Shown here: positions 32,536 to 44,053 of the stretch, in pieces
How the letters are laid out: each line of letters starts with the position of its first letter
Position numbering within the stretch: position 1 is the first letter of the stretch
Assembly: GCA_963693285.1 (NCBI GenBank)
Contig: OY848918.1
Span: 2,919,876-2,983,875, forward strand
From: Xestospongia muta
Lineage: Eukaryota; Porifera; Demospongiae; Haplosclerida; Petrosiidae
Length of the DNA: 64,000 nt
Reading direction: 5' to 3'
The notes under the pieces: generated by a model
What the model was told of the DNA's origin: nothing
What the model saw: only the letters and a program-made list of their open reading frames with translations
Database searches by the model: none
Made by a program: the position numbers and the translations under genes

Positions 32536-35500
32536 ATGGCAACAAATCAAAAGGCAGTCTTTCTGACTGTTGTGGGACTTTTATTTACTTTTAAAGAGAT
32601 TGATGGTAAATGATAAATTAATACTTCTTCAATGTTTTTCTTTTTTCTTTAATACAGCTAACATCACAGTACCACCTTTATCAGTATCTGCTATAATTTA
32701 TACACCAGCTAACTTTACCTGTGAGGGCACAGGAGATGTGTTGGAGTGGTCTGTGCTAGGTAATTCACTTACTGATCCCAGTAATCAAGACAGAGAGATA
32801 TCAGTAACTACTAACAATATATCAGTTGATGTGTGGTCATCAGTACTAACTATAAGAGCACTACCTATTAATAATGGGATCCATGTTGGATGTACTGTGA
32901 TTAGTTTTAATCTACAAGCTTTCGAGAAGAAAGGTGCTACTTTAACAGTGAAAGGTTAGTTTCTATTATAAGACTTTATTACTTTTTATTAATTGATATA
33001 TATATATATCATCACACCAAATTATATTATCAAAATTGTAATTGTAAAATATCATCCCAAGATTGACATCATTAAAATCATACATAGAGTTACATTATTA
33101 GCTTCAATTTCAGTAGCAGTTGTAATCTAAACAAATCTTTTTGAATCATTAAATATTGAAATTGTCTATGGGCTCGTTTAATCTTGCATAGTCAACCTCT
33201 TTATGTTATAGGAAAACAAACTTATTAGTAATGTCATGAGTTATTTGAAAAAGACTAATGAACATCTTTATAATAATTTTGATAGAAACCAAGTTTTATT
33301 ATTGTATTGATAATGTTTTGATATTGTGTGAAGTAAGCTGATAATTAAATATCAACTCAACTTTTGAACAATTTATATTAATACATGCATTTTGTAGGTA
33401 TTTCATCTGTTAACGATCTTTATATGGATTTTATTAACATTCCTTCCTTAACCTGGTCTCCTCCATCATTTTACTCTGATGATATTCCACAAGGAAGTGT
33501 TACAACATACCATGTTATTGTTAAGAGTCAAGATGACTCTATAATAGTGAATGTTAATACAACTGATACATATTATCAGTTACCTAGTGATCTCACTGTT
33601 GACTGCAATTCTTATAATGTCAGTGTTATAGCATTTACTGAACAATACAGTTCACATGATAAAACAATTGCTAAAGAAAATACTGGAAGTAAGATTATAT
33701 TAACTATCTATTAAAAGTATTGATATTTTATATCAGATTATACTATTGATGTACATGAACCTATAGTGAAATTCAACAGTTCTATAATACAAGCACAATT
33801 TCCCATTAAAGTGAGGACTAAACAATAAAAACTAATATTGATAATTGTGAACTTTTCTAGATCAAAGGTTTCCCTCACCTATGTAATATTACCATATATG
33901 GTATAACAAAGGATAATGTTAACAATGAGACAACAACCTATCATCATGTTTATATTAAGAATGTTACTGAAGTTAATGAAACAACAATGTATTATAATAT
34001 AACTAGACTACATCCTTCTCTCAATTATGCATTTACTGCATATATTATGGATTTATTTAACAACACAAAGAATGAAGATCATATCATATTTTGTGAGTTA
34101 TTAATTAATATAACTTCCATATTTGTCCTATCAATATAGCAATCTATCATGTTCATGGACTCACTCTACAGTACTACTCTGATAATGGATCAGTTGTTGT
34201 AGAGTGTAGGTTTGTTGAGAGATCTACTGCTGATGGATGTCATGTGATATTTAAAGAGTCTTCTAAAGGAACTGTCAAGTCTATTAATATGACTAAATCC
34301 AGTATAGAGGAGAGTACAGTATACCAGTATATAACTCTACCAGTTAGTGGTAACTATACTGTGACAGCTCATGATATAGTAGATGGTACTATTATAACTA
34401 ACCCATCTGTTGTATACCCTCAAATACTGGACTATATCTTGTTATTACCATCTCCTACTAAGACTATATTTATTACTGGTAAGTAGTGTAATTACTGTTG
34501 TATTGTACTATCTCATTATAATCTTACTAGGTTCAGTATCCAGATATGAGATAGTCAATGACATTTTTAGTACTACTGATATTACTAGTACTACTGTTAT
34601 AATAACATCTGTAGACCCTACTATTGAAATATTTGATGGTCAGTTCAGGTGTGTCACTTAACTTGAATTGATTAATTTTACTATAGATTCTAGTAATATC
34701 AATTTAATGTCTGTTGTTATTGGAATATTAGTGATGATTATAACATGTATAGCTGTGATAATAATAGTTTTTAGTTGTATTATTTTGAGGAGAAGGAAAA
34801 AGCTGGTAATGACTCTTAATGCAGGTACGTAGAGCTATTAACTATAATAATAATATGATATTTTTAATAACAGAAAGAGCAGATGTATATTATTCACAAA
34901 CTAACAATAACAGGTATGTTAATTATAATTTGTTTAACATTATTATTATCTTATATTAGCTATAAAGACTCAGATCAGTTACCTATTGTTATTACAGCAG
35001 CAAGCCCTAGTCCATGTGAGGTAAACAAGTCTTTGTTTTTTCTTTTACAACAACATATAATACTGTTGTTATGTAGTAACTACACTTTATATAAACAAAT
35101 GTAAACAATACTGAATAAATAGAATAAATAGAATCTATATACATTGCTGTGGTAACTAGTTGACACTATGTACTTGTCTTGAATGATTCATAATTAGTTT
35201 GTCACACACACACACAGACACATATTATACTAAAAAACAATGTGTACATTAGTTTCATGTTGGCATCTGCTACATTATAAAATATAATATTCTTTGCATA
35301 AATAGATATATTACTTTGGTATAGTAGAAAATGTTTTTTAATCAACTTATTTGTTACACCTTAACAGCATTAAATTTGATGATGTTTCTATCATTAAACA
35401 TCTCATGAATATAATCAATTTTTGGATTGCTATAGGTTGGGGCTGACAATCACGAGGATGACATGTCTATACCAAAAGTATGTGAAAACATTAATGTATA

Positions 35501-38500
35501 TATCAGTTAAAACTATTCTTTATTTTAGAGTCAATCTTGTCTAATTCTTGATGATAATAACACACCCGAGTCTACCATTGGTTTATGTGATTCAGCAAAT
35601 TCTCTATGTTCAATACGTAATACACGACCAGCTTATATCTTTAACAAGGAAAAGAATACACCTTGTTACAATGATATAGAGTTTCATAATATTACTTATC
35701 TATTACCTCTCACCTCCACTGATGGTATTCCAGTACAATACAGTGATATCAGACCTGATATTAATATTCATAATATTACGGTAATACTAATAAATATAAT
35801 AATGTACATTATCAATTGTTAGTATATAGTTGTTATTATGATATTATCTAAAGAATCACATAACACACTAATACTAAAAAATAGAATAATATAATTAGAA
35901 ATAGTTTTATAAATTAATATCATTTTTGTTATATTTTATAATTTTAATGCTACCACAGACTTCTCAGCCTTTACTGGAAACTCAGCCCCCTTGTCCTGAT
36001 GTAAGTTGGACTATACAAACAAATACATGTCATTTTCATATATGTATTAACATTAGATGACAAACACATAAATTATCATACAGATAATTTTATTGATGAA
36101 ACATAGTTAACTATTATGTAAAAAGCTTAAGCTTACACATTAAATGACCAAAATTTTATTGACAGTGATTTCGGTGTGGTGTTCCACTTAGTAATTATGC
36201 TTTAAGTAAATTTAATTGATTAGAAATTAATTGTTGCAAAGTAATAACACAATATATACAATATACAGTTGTGTTGTGTGTAGTTGTATATTGTACTACT
36301 TAACATGACATAAGTGAGTAGAGATATTGTGTACTATGTCAGATAAACTGTCATAATATTTGTATGTTGTCAAAGTAACAATTAATACTTTTCTAGTTGA
36401 GAAGACAATATTTGCAATCAAATCCATCTCATAGAATATTGAATGAACTGTACAAACTATGTGCTTTTCAATATCTTTAAGTAGCAATAGCTATGAGTAC
36501 ATTATTAAAATGCTGAATTGAACCTTAAGTTTGAATTAGATACATAATTGTGACGGATAATATACGTCAAGCTAGTGGATCAGGTCGAGCTAGCGGATCA
36601 CTTAATCAAGAACGAAGTGGACCAATCATAAGACAGGAGAGGAAATTCCAAAGCGGTCCAGTGATCCCGAGTGATCCTGACCAGGACTATATAAAGAACT
36701 AATACTTATAGAGGATAGAAAGGAGGAGAGTTGTTGTTGGTTCGTGTAACTGTATTATTATTATTATTAAAAGTTTAAAACTATTTTAGTCACTCTGTAA
36801 CATTATTTGGTGGCAGCGGTGGGATTCGACGAGAAACAGTAGACATTCGAGGACCCTACCGACTAAACAGGAAGCAAAACGTCACGATTACCAGTTTGCG
36901 GAAGTACCATAAAGAGCTCCGGACGGAGGTAAATAGAAGACGCAACCAAAAGCCCACTAGGCTAACAGATAGTTCTGAAAAAACAAGTGTACAGAGTGAA
37001 GACGAAGCTGATATGGAGAAACTTGCAGCAACGATGGCGCAGCTAGCCAGTAGTCAACAACAGTTCCAACAACAAATGGTCAATAGTCAACAACAATTCC
37101 AGCAATTACAACAAGAAATGCAACACCAGAATCTAGTACAACAACAGGAGTTACAACAGCAAATAATGGATCAGCAACAAAAACAACAGAAAGAGTTTCA
37201 GAAAATCTTGAAGGAGATGGGCAAGCGACCTGTGGCTAGGGATGAAAGAGTAAATGGTGCTGAGTATAAGGAAGGAGAAGATATTGCTTCTTTCCTGGAA
37301 GCCTTCGAAGGGACGATGACACTAAATGAAGTAGAAGAAGAAGACTGGTTGAAGTATTTAGTCCCGAGTCTGACTGGCAAAGCAAGGGAAGTAAGCCAGT
37401 ACATGGAATTTGATAAATGCATGTACCGAGACTTGAAAGAGAGACTCATGAAGCACTTTGTAGTCACTACCGAGGCACAAAGGCGGAAATTCAGAGAGAA
37501 GAAGTGGACGACTGAGTCAACCCTCGAGGCGTATGTACAGGAAGCTGAACAGCTGATCCGAAGATGGCTAACTGAAGATATGTCTCCAGATGAGATACAG
37601 CTGGTGATTGAACAATTGGTGAGTGGAATGCCGAAGGAAATGCGGACCTGGGTGGGAGAACGGCATCCAGTCAAAACTGACCAGGTGGTGGAGTTAATAC
37701 AGCTGTACCTCACTTACCACCCACACGAACGAAAAGCGAATGAAGGATGACCGTATCGAAAACCAGAGGTAAAAGCTGAGTATAAGAAACCTTCTCAGAG
37801 GAATGGAACTCTCCACTCAAAACTGCAATCAGGAGGAAGATCACTCAAAAATGGGAAATTACTTGCTACAAGTATAGTAAGAAGGGACACTATGCCCGAT
37901 AATGTAATCAAGAGGCTTTCGCTTGTGAGGAACGAGGTGAGAATCACATTCGGCTGGGGTGAGTGGATGGTGGACCAAAAGTCAAGATGATAGTCGATAC
38001 TGGGTGTTCTAGGACTACCATTCGGAAGGATTTGGTGATCTGGCCGAAGTGGAGCTGGAGATAGAAGGAGAAAAGTACTCAACAAAGGTGGCCATCGCGG
38101 AACGCCTAGCAGTATCTGTTCTCCTGGACAGAGATCTACCGATTGACCGGATGATTGCCCAACGTCTGTCTGATGAGGAACTCAGGAAGATACTTCAGAA
38201 AAGACTGGAGCAACAGTTTGTGGTGACTATGAGTCCACGGGCTCGAAGAGAGAGGGCCGAGAAGGAGCAGAGGCTTCAAGAGGAAGCACTGGCTTAAGGC
38301 CAATCATGGATGATCACAGAGGAGCAAAGATCTCAAAAGGAGGCAGACATGCAGGACATTAAAGCTGTTGAGCACAGGGAAGGAGAGGTGACTGTGGCTC
38401 AAGACAAGCAGCTGAATAACCAGGATAATCAAGAAGATCAGTCAAAAAGTCAGAGACGAGAACCGACGCTAACACTAGAGAGGAGTTTGACTTCTCAGAG

Positions 38501-41500
38501 GACCTGTTCAGGAGGAGCAGGCCGGCCAGACAGGACCTGTCAAGGGGACAGAGGAGGAAGGCCAACAAATCACGAGTGATGTCTGACGAAAAGGACACGA
38601 CTATGCTGAGCAGGGCTCAGCAGGAAGATTCAGAAGTCCAACGTTGGAGGAGTGAGGAGGACCCCTCCAGAGTCAAAGAAAAGCAGGGAGTGTTGCTTCG
38701 TTTATGGGGATCCAGGAACGAAGGAACTGAGTATGAGCAGATCGTGTTACCAGAAGAATACAGGACACAGGTGTTAAGGATGGAACATGCTTTACCATTA
38801 GCAGGACATTTGGGAAAACAGAAGACAGCCCAACGTATCCTGAGACGATTTTATTGGCCTAGTGTTTTCAGAGACATTAAGAAGTATTGCCGACAATGCC
38901 CGAAGTGTCAGCTGGTTGGGAGAAGGGTGACAGGCAGAGCACTGTTAGTACCACTTCCAATTGTAGAAGAACTGTTCGAGAAAGTGGCCATGGACAAAGT
39001 GGGGCCATTACCCAATTCAGCACGAGGACACAGGTACATATTGGTCATTTGTGATTACGACGCCAGGTACCCTGAAGCGATGCCATTGAAAAGGTTCACA
39101 GCGCCAGCTGTAGCTGAACAATTGATGGAACTGTTCTCTAGGCACAGGGTACCAAAGGAGATACTCACCAATCAAGGGACCAATTTTACATCTCAGCTGC
39201 TGCAGGAGCTATACAAAATGCTGGGAGTAAAACCTGTCTGGACAACATATCACCCTCAAACGGATGGACTGGTGGAAAGATTCAATCAGACCCTCAAACA
39301 GATGCTTAGAAAGATGATTGACAAGAAAATACAGGACTGGGACAAGCTTGTTCCCTACATCCTATTCGCTTACAGAGAAGTGCCTCAATCATCCACAGGA
39401 TTCAGTCCTTTTGAGATGGTTTATGGAAGAGATGTTAGAGGACCCCTGGACATCTTAAAAAAAGGATGGATTGGAGGAAAACCAAGAGGAGACGACATAA
39501 TTACATATGTTACTCGGATCCATGAATGCCTGGAAGCAGCAAAGGAGACCGTATTGGAGAATCTGCGACAAGCCCAACAGAAACAGAAGACCTGGTATGA
39601 TAAGAGAGCCAGAGAGACCCAGTTTGAGGTAGGAGATAAAGTGTTAGTATTGCTACCCACTCGTACAGAGAAACTGTTAGCCAAATGGAGAGGACCCTAC
39701 AATGTAATTTGGAAAGTAGGGAAGGTTAACTACGAACTAGAAATGATGGATGGAAGGAAAGGATGAAAGCTCTTTCACGTGAACATGCTGAAAAAGTGGA
39801 ACGAATCGGAGGAGATGTTCATAAATCAGATATCTGACGAACAGGAGGAGGTTCCCTGCTACCAGAAAGAACAACAGAAGATACAGGATGCTGTGTACGG
39901 GGAGCAATTAACAAAGAAGCAAACAGAGAAAGTAGAACAACTAATCAAAAAGTTCCCACAGGTTATACAAGCAAGAAATAGTGTCACAACTCAAGCGAGA
40001 CACCGAATTAACACAACCGATCAACAACCAATAAGACAGAGATCTTATCGGATACCTCCGGCTATCAAAAGAGATGTAATAACGGAACTACAAGAAATGA
40101 AAGAAGATGGAATTGTAGAGGAGTCAACCAGTGAATGGGCGTCACCACTAGTGATAGTAAAGAAAAAGGACAGAAGTAACTGAATCTGCGTTGACTACCG
40201 GAGGCTGAACGCCAAAACTAAGTTTGATGCCTATCCTATGCCAAGGATCGATGATCTACTTGATAACATCGGACAATCAAAGTATCTCACCACTCTAGGC
40301 CTGATGAAAGGTTATTGGCAAGTTCAGATGGATGAAAGAGACAAAGAAAAGACAGCATTTACGAGCCCGTTGGGACTACTACAATTTACAACAATGCCAT
40401 TTGGACTAAGTGGAGCTCCAGCAACATTCGGAGACTGATGGACCAAGTTCTCAGAGGAACAGAGGAATATGCAGGAGTCTACCTAGATGACATAATTGTC
40501 TATGGAAAAGACTGGGAAGAGCACATAAAGAATCTATAAAGAATCTGGAAGGAGTATTCGAAAGACTAAGTGGAGCAGGACTCACAATCAAACTTAAGAA
40601 GTGTACTTTTGGAGCACAACAATGCACCTACCTAGGACACGAGATTGGAAATGGAGGAGTACTACCGGAAGATGCTAAAGTACAAACAATTAGAAAGATA
40701 GCCGAACCAAGGACCAAGAAGGAAATAAGGAGTTTTCTAGGAATGGTAGGATACTACCGGAGGTTCATTCCTCACTTTGCTACGAAAGCAGAGCCACTAA
40801 CCGCCTTAATGAAGAAAAGACAACCGGACCAAGTGACTTGGACCAGTCGAGAAGCAGAAGCCTTTGAACTCCTAAAGAAAGAAGGACCTCATCGACGCAG
40901 TGATGCTGAAGAACCCGGATTTCAGTAAACCGTTTCAACTACAAACCAATGCTTCAGACGTGGGAGTAGGAGCAGTATTAAGTCAAGGAGGAGATCAAGA
41001 TCAGCCTATCGCATACTTCGATAGAAAGATATTGGACCGCGAAAGAAACTACTCAACAATAGAAAAGGAGTGCTTAGCCATAGTATTGGGAATTAAGGCC
41101 TTTGCTACATACCTCGTCGGAAAACGCCAATGCAGATGCCTTATCAAGACTTCCCGGAAAAGTCAAAACAGACCAGTGCTTCGCACTAGAGAAGGAGGGG
41201 AGTAATGTGACGGATAATATACGTCGAGCTAGTGGATCAGGTCGAGCTAGCGGATCACTTAATCAAGAATGAAGCGGACCAATCATAAGACAGGAAAGGA
41301 AATTCCAAAGCGGTCCACTGATCCCGAGTGATCCTGGCCAGGACTATATAAAGAACTAATACTTATAGAGGATAGATAGTAGGAGAGTTGTTGTTGGTTT
41401 GTGTAACTGTATTATTATTATTATTAAAATTTTAAAATTATTTTAGTCACTCTGTAACAATAATAATATACAAATATCAATAGATAAACTAGGATTACCT

Positions 41501-42488
41501 GTATAAAGAATGTGTGTTAAGATTACATGAAGAACTGTAACTGTATTAAAATGATAATTTAAATATATTGCTACAATACAATAGATAATAGAGTAATATT
41601 TAACAATATTGTCATCTGTAACTCTGTATTAAGTATCTAGTGAACATGATAATATTTAATATTGATCTACTGACAATACAGCTTAATATTTATATGTATT
41701 ATTAACAAATGTTACGAATGTTATAAAATAATCATATAATGCAGGGTGGAGCTAATGTTATTAATCTAGAAACATCTGAGGAGACAGATAAATTAGACAC
41801 TGACAGTTTTGTTGTAGAGGATGAAGATTCAATCTTAAAAGGAGAAAAAAGTACACCTTATAATTATTAAAGTGGAATTTATTTATACTTTAGCTCCTCC
41901 CACTGATGATACTCAAGTTCATAGCAGACCTGATGTTGATACTCTTAATATTATGGTATTAATAATAAGTGTGTTAATAATTGATTACATCATTGAGAAT
42001 GTAATATATCATTTATTATGATTATGTGACATTTACATAGACATTGTCTTCAAAGGAAGTCCAGCCCACAACAAGGATGAAGTATTTCGCACAGTATTTT
42101 AGCAAAAAAGGTAATTGAACTGATAGATGTCTTGTAACATTCCAATTGTGTTTTTTGATTTTAAGTAGGTTTAAATCATACTGGATATAGCATTGATCAT
42201 TCCAACATAACTGATCTTCATTCTAGTAATGAGAGTAAGTTATTGTATAGTTAAGTCTTCTTTCATTATTTTTATTAAGGTATTGAAATTCAAACTGATG
42301 TTACTGCTATCAACATTCATAACAATATCACTTCAAGTCAGTTTCAAGATGGTTTATTTGGATCAACAATTCCTTCTATTACAAGTGATATTAAAATATC
42401 CAAAGACAATGTAACAAGTCAGCAACCAAATTATGAAGTAATGGTCGTACAAAGGCAGGATCCTTCACAAGCAGAACATGTCTTATAA
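32536..42488 (+). CDS. Long-tailed Ig-FN3 receptor, open despite a retroelement in an intron
   Basis: Exons: 32536-32605 signal peptide ([17 protein letters not shown]), 32658-32954 Ig, 33398-33688 FN3-1, 33737-33810 plus 33861-34092 FN3-2, 34140-34478 FN3-3, 34531-34638 stalk, 34687-34824 TM ([18 protein letters not shown]), then tail exons 34874-34913, 34960-35020, 35436-35477, 35529-35780, 35959-36000, 41745-41850, 41894-41955, 42041-42110, 42169-42234 and 42280-42488 (TAA). Every join keeps frame. The tail is about 310 residues with many tyrosines: [32 protein letters not shown] and NYEVMVV. YEVM is a YxxM motif of the PI3K-binding type. A 4.9-kb gypsy element sits in the intron 36001-41744. 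The exons after it could instead belong to a second gene, but phases fit. This is the only plus-strand copy with a complete long tail. Confidence 0.75.
36544..36548. repeat. Target-site duplication, 5' copy (ATAAT)
   Basis: ATAAT immediately precedes the 5' LTR and is repeated at 41460-41464 right after the 3' LTR. A 5-bp duplication is usual for Ty3/gypsy integration. Confidence 0.85.
36549..36802 (+). repeat. 5' LTR, 254 bp
   Basis: Starts TGTGACGG and ends TGTAACA, the usual TG...CA. It contains CTATATAAAG, a likely TATA box, near 36687. By manual alignment about 11 positions differ from the 3' LTR (about 4%). It therefore integrated well before today but after the receptor family arose. 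Confidence 0.92.
36811..36828 (+). other. Primer binding site
   Basis: TGGCAGCGGTGGGATTCGA starts 8 nt after the LTR. It begins with TGG, complementary to a tRNA CCA end, and continues into a T-arm-like stretch resembling a leucine-type tRNA 3' end. The tRNA identity is a guess. Confidence 0.65.
36896..37750 (+). CDS. gag: Retrotransposon Gag
   Basis: The frame is open from 36896, and the first ATG is at 37013 ([13 protein letters not shown]). Residues about 45-110 are a glutamine-rich coiled-coil-like stretch. After it comes a capsid-like helical region with [26 protein letters not shown] and a further helical part to the stop at 37748. A zinc-knuckle-like [12 protein letters not shown] follows past the stop, in another frame, with its second cysteine replaced by tyrosine and an in-frame stop. 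Gag would package element RNA, and this copy has lost the knuckle. Confidence 0.8.
   Translation: MRKYHKELRTEVNRRRNQKPTRLTDSSEKTSVQSEDEADMEKLAATMAQLASSQQQFQQQMVNSQQQFQQLQQEMQHQNLVQQQELQQQIMDQQQKQQKEFQKILKEMGKRPVARDERVNGAEYKEGEDIASFLEAFEGTMTLNEVEEEDWLKYLVPSLTGKAREVSQYMEFDKCMYRDLKERLMKHFVVTTEAQRRKFREKKWTTESTLEAYVQEAEQLIRRWLTEDMSPDEIQLVIEQLVSGMPKEMRTWVGERHPVKTDQVVELIQLYLTYHPHERKANEG
37751..38579 (+). pseudogene. Zinc-knuckle and protease remnant plus linker
   Basis: A broken zinc knuckle lies near 37848-37905. The protease active-site motif DTGCSR is at about 37995-38015. An open segment 38049-38297 holds a C-terminal protease-like [10 protein letters not shown] charged linker follows (38310-38579). 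Stops and frameshifts separate the pieces, so an active protease is not expected. Confidence 0.65.
38576..39766 (+). pseudogene. Integrase
   Basis: Contains the H2C2 zinc-binding motif ([15 protein letters not shown]), a catalytic core beginning at MDKVGPLP, a central motif ILTNQGTNF and a third motif VERFNQ, then the chromatin-side GPY/F module (RGPYNVIW). In active integrases the central motif has aspartate where this copy has asparagine, so one of the three metal-binding residues is missing. A TGA at about 39763 separates it from the following HVNMLKKW stretch, which normally continues the same protein into RT. Confidence 0.85.
39767..40740 (+). pseudogene. Reverse transcriptase, broken
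   Basis: Fingers region at 39779-40183 ([13 protein letters not shown] segment, [12 protein letters not shown]), then a TGA at 40181-40183. The next part carries ICVDYRRLN and the palm motif reading [10 protein letters not shown], where the usual first catalytic aspartate is glycine. [12 protein letters not shown] follows with a frameshift at about 40435. YLDD is intact near 40485. A short duplication around 40530-40545 shifts the frame again. RT and RNase H regions continue downstream. The enzyme cannot be functional. Confidence 0.85.
40741..41205 (+). pseudogene. RNase H, internally deleted
   Basis: Begins with MVGYYRRFI (RT connection) and reaches [16 protein letters not shown], where the first catalytic aspartate of RNase H is asparagine. 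About at 41118 the frame jumps from YLVGK to a segment that in another frame reads [10 protein letters not shown], so the middle of RNase H is deleted. Confidence 0.75.
41191..41205 (+). other. Polypurine tract
   Basis: GAAGGAGGGGAGTAA lies directly before the 3' LTR, where plus-strand priming is expected. Confidence 0.75.
41206..41459 (+). repeat. 3' LTR, 254 bp
   Basis: Same length and ends as the 5' LTR with about 11 substitutions, of which 7 are transitions. It is followed by ATAAT at 41460-41464, the second target-site copy. Confidence 0.92.
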
Positions 42489-44053
42489 TAATAAGGACAA
42501 AAGAAGATGATAGCTAATATAAAATATAATATTCTTTCTATATTATGTTCACTAATTATTTTGTTTTTATTTCTTCTTCAATTTTTGCATTGTTGTGATG
42601 AGTATAATAAAATTAATTAATAACTTTTAATTGATATGCTACAAATAGACATATACTGGTAATATTACTGATATATCTAATATACTATCAGTGGACATAT
42701 ACTGGTAATATTACTGATATATCTAATATACTACCAGTGGATGTATATACTAGTTAATATAATTAATAGTACTTGGGTCAGGTTATTGTCATTTGTATTT
42801 TGGATTTATTAATTTACTTCAGAGTATAGGTATTAAAACTTTAATAATAGTTTGCAGATATATAAATAATAATACATTAATATTAGTCATCTATCTTACA
42901 GACCAGCTAACTATCTATACTTGTATTAACTATTAATTACTACAGTATCATAAAGTATGTTTATATGTTAGTCTTTTAACTTCGGATAACATAGCACTTA
43001 ATGACTGGACACCTAATATAAAGAACAATATTAGTTAATATAATATTATATTATGTACCTAGTGTAGTTTGAAAATCAGAGATCAGAGAATGAAATGATG
43101 GAAAGAAATGATGACAAAGAGAGAGACACTCCATTATCCTAGAACATAACTACATATGAGACATTATCCTTCATACAATCATCTACCCCATTCATACATT
43201 TTATTATACACTTTATTCATTCATTCATTAATCCCATCACTCCATCCATCCATTACCACTTACTCATCATAAGAGAGGTCACCATATTGTTAACGTATCT
43301 TAACATAGAGTTGATGATCTTTATAACTATTAATAATACCTGTTAATTTATTCAGTTGTTTATAAACAATATTAGATTCATGAAGTTGATGATATGTTCC
43401 TTTGTTAATACTAATAATCAACTATATTTACTAACAAACAAAATTTTTAGGACTACTTTTAATTTAATATAGCAAATAACAAAGCACTTAGTCATTTGGA
43501 CATAAAGTAATTTATTAACTTTACAATGGTTCATATATCATATAGGACAACTCATTAACTTGTATATTTATTACATTGAAACTGAATATCAACTCTGTGT
43601 TATTAATGGAGGACATATTGTATTGACAATGGTAATATTCTGCTCATGCTTCATCCCACACATTCAACTCTATATAGAATATAGGTAATAGTAATAGTGG
43701 TCTTAGTTTATAAGATATATCGATAAATTATAACACCATTTTAGATAGCTAAGACTTTATGATAAAAAGTAAATAGTTGTTAGTGATCATGTCTTATAGC
43801 ATTATTTGAATTTGCAGTACAAGTGCTCAACTCAAGCAGTGGATAGTTGTAGGAATGAATTTTAAGTAAAGTTATGTAATATGAATACAGTTGAATAGTA
43901 AGAATCTCTCTTGTCAATTAAAAAAAAACAGTTAATATTTATCATAACAGCATCATTATTAAAGAAAGAGAAATTTATTGTACAGAGAGTAACAAAAATA
44001 ATATATTCAACTTGTATAATAGAATTTGTAATAAAATGTTTGTGAAGTTAAAA
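42489..44053. other. Spacer duplicated from 26.2-27.9 kb
   Basis: From about 42645 the sequence matches the satellite, the TATAAAGTATGTTTATATG block and the CATTCATTC-rich tract at 26.2-27.5 kb in the same order, with a single unit of the second 46-bp repeat. It ends at the 3' flank of the minus-strand copy. No gene. Confidence 0.6.
42645..42740. repeat. 46-bp satellite, 2 copies
   Basis: Two units of the ACATATACTGGTAATATTAC repeat, the same family as 26067-26344. Copy number changed from about 6 to 2 between the duplicates. Confidence 0.9.

Larger units (their letters stand above)
36549..41459 (+). mobile_element. Ty3/gypsy-type LTR retrotransposon, decayed, integrase before RT
   Basis: A 4911-bp element with 254-bp LTRs, 5-bp target duplication, primer binding site, gag, protease remnant, integrase, reverse transcriptase (RT), truncated RNase H and a polypurine tract. 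Pol order is protease-integrase-RT-RNase H, the reverse of canonical gypsy and as described for Gmr1-like elements. The coding region has several stops, frameshifts and replaced catalytic residues, so this copy cannot be autonomous. It is inserted in plus orientation in an intron of the long-tailed receptor. Its GC content is visibly higher than the surrounding DNA. Confidence 0.93.

Noticed and set aside
36296..36487. 63-codon minus-strand ORF in the intron before the LTR element
   Set aside because: No domain, signal or splice support. It lies in an intron of a well-supported plus-strand gene.
37198..37713. 171-codon minus-strand ORF
   Set aside because: Antisense shadow of gag, which has clear Gag features on the plus strand.
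36549..41459. Endogenous retrovirus with an envelope gene
   Set aside because: No envelope-like frame exists between RNase H and the 3' LTR, so the element is a plain LTR retrotransposon.
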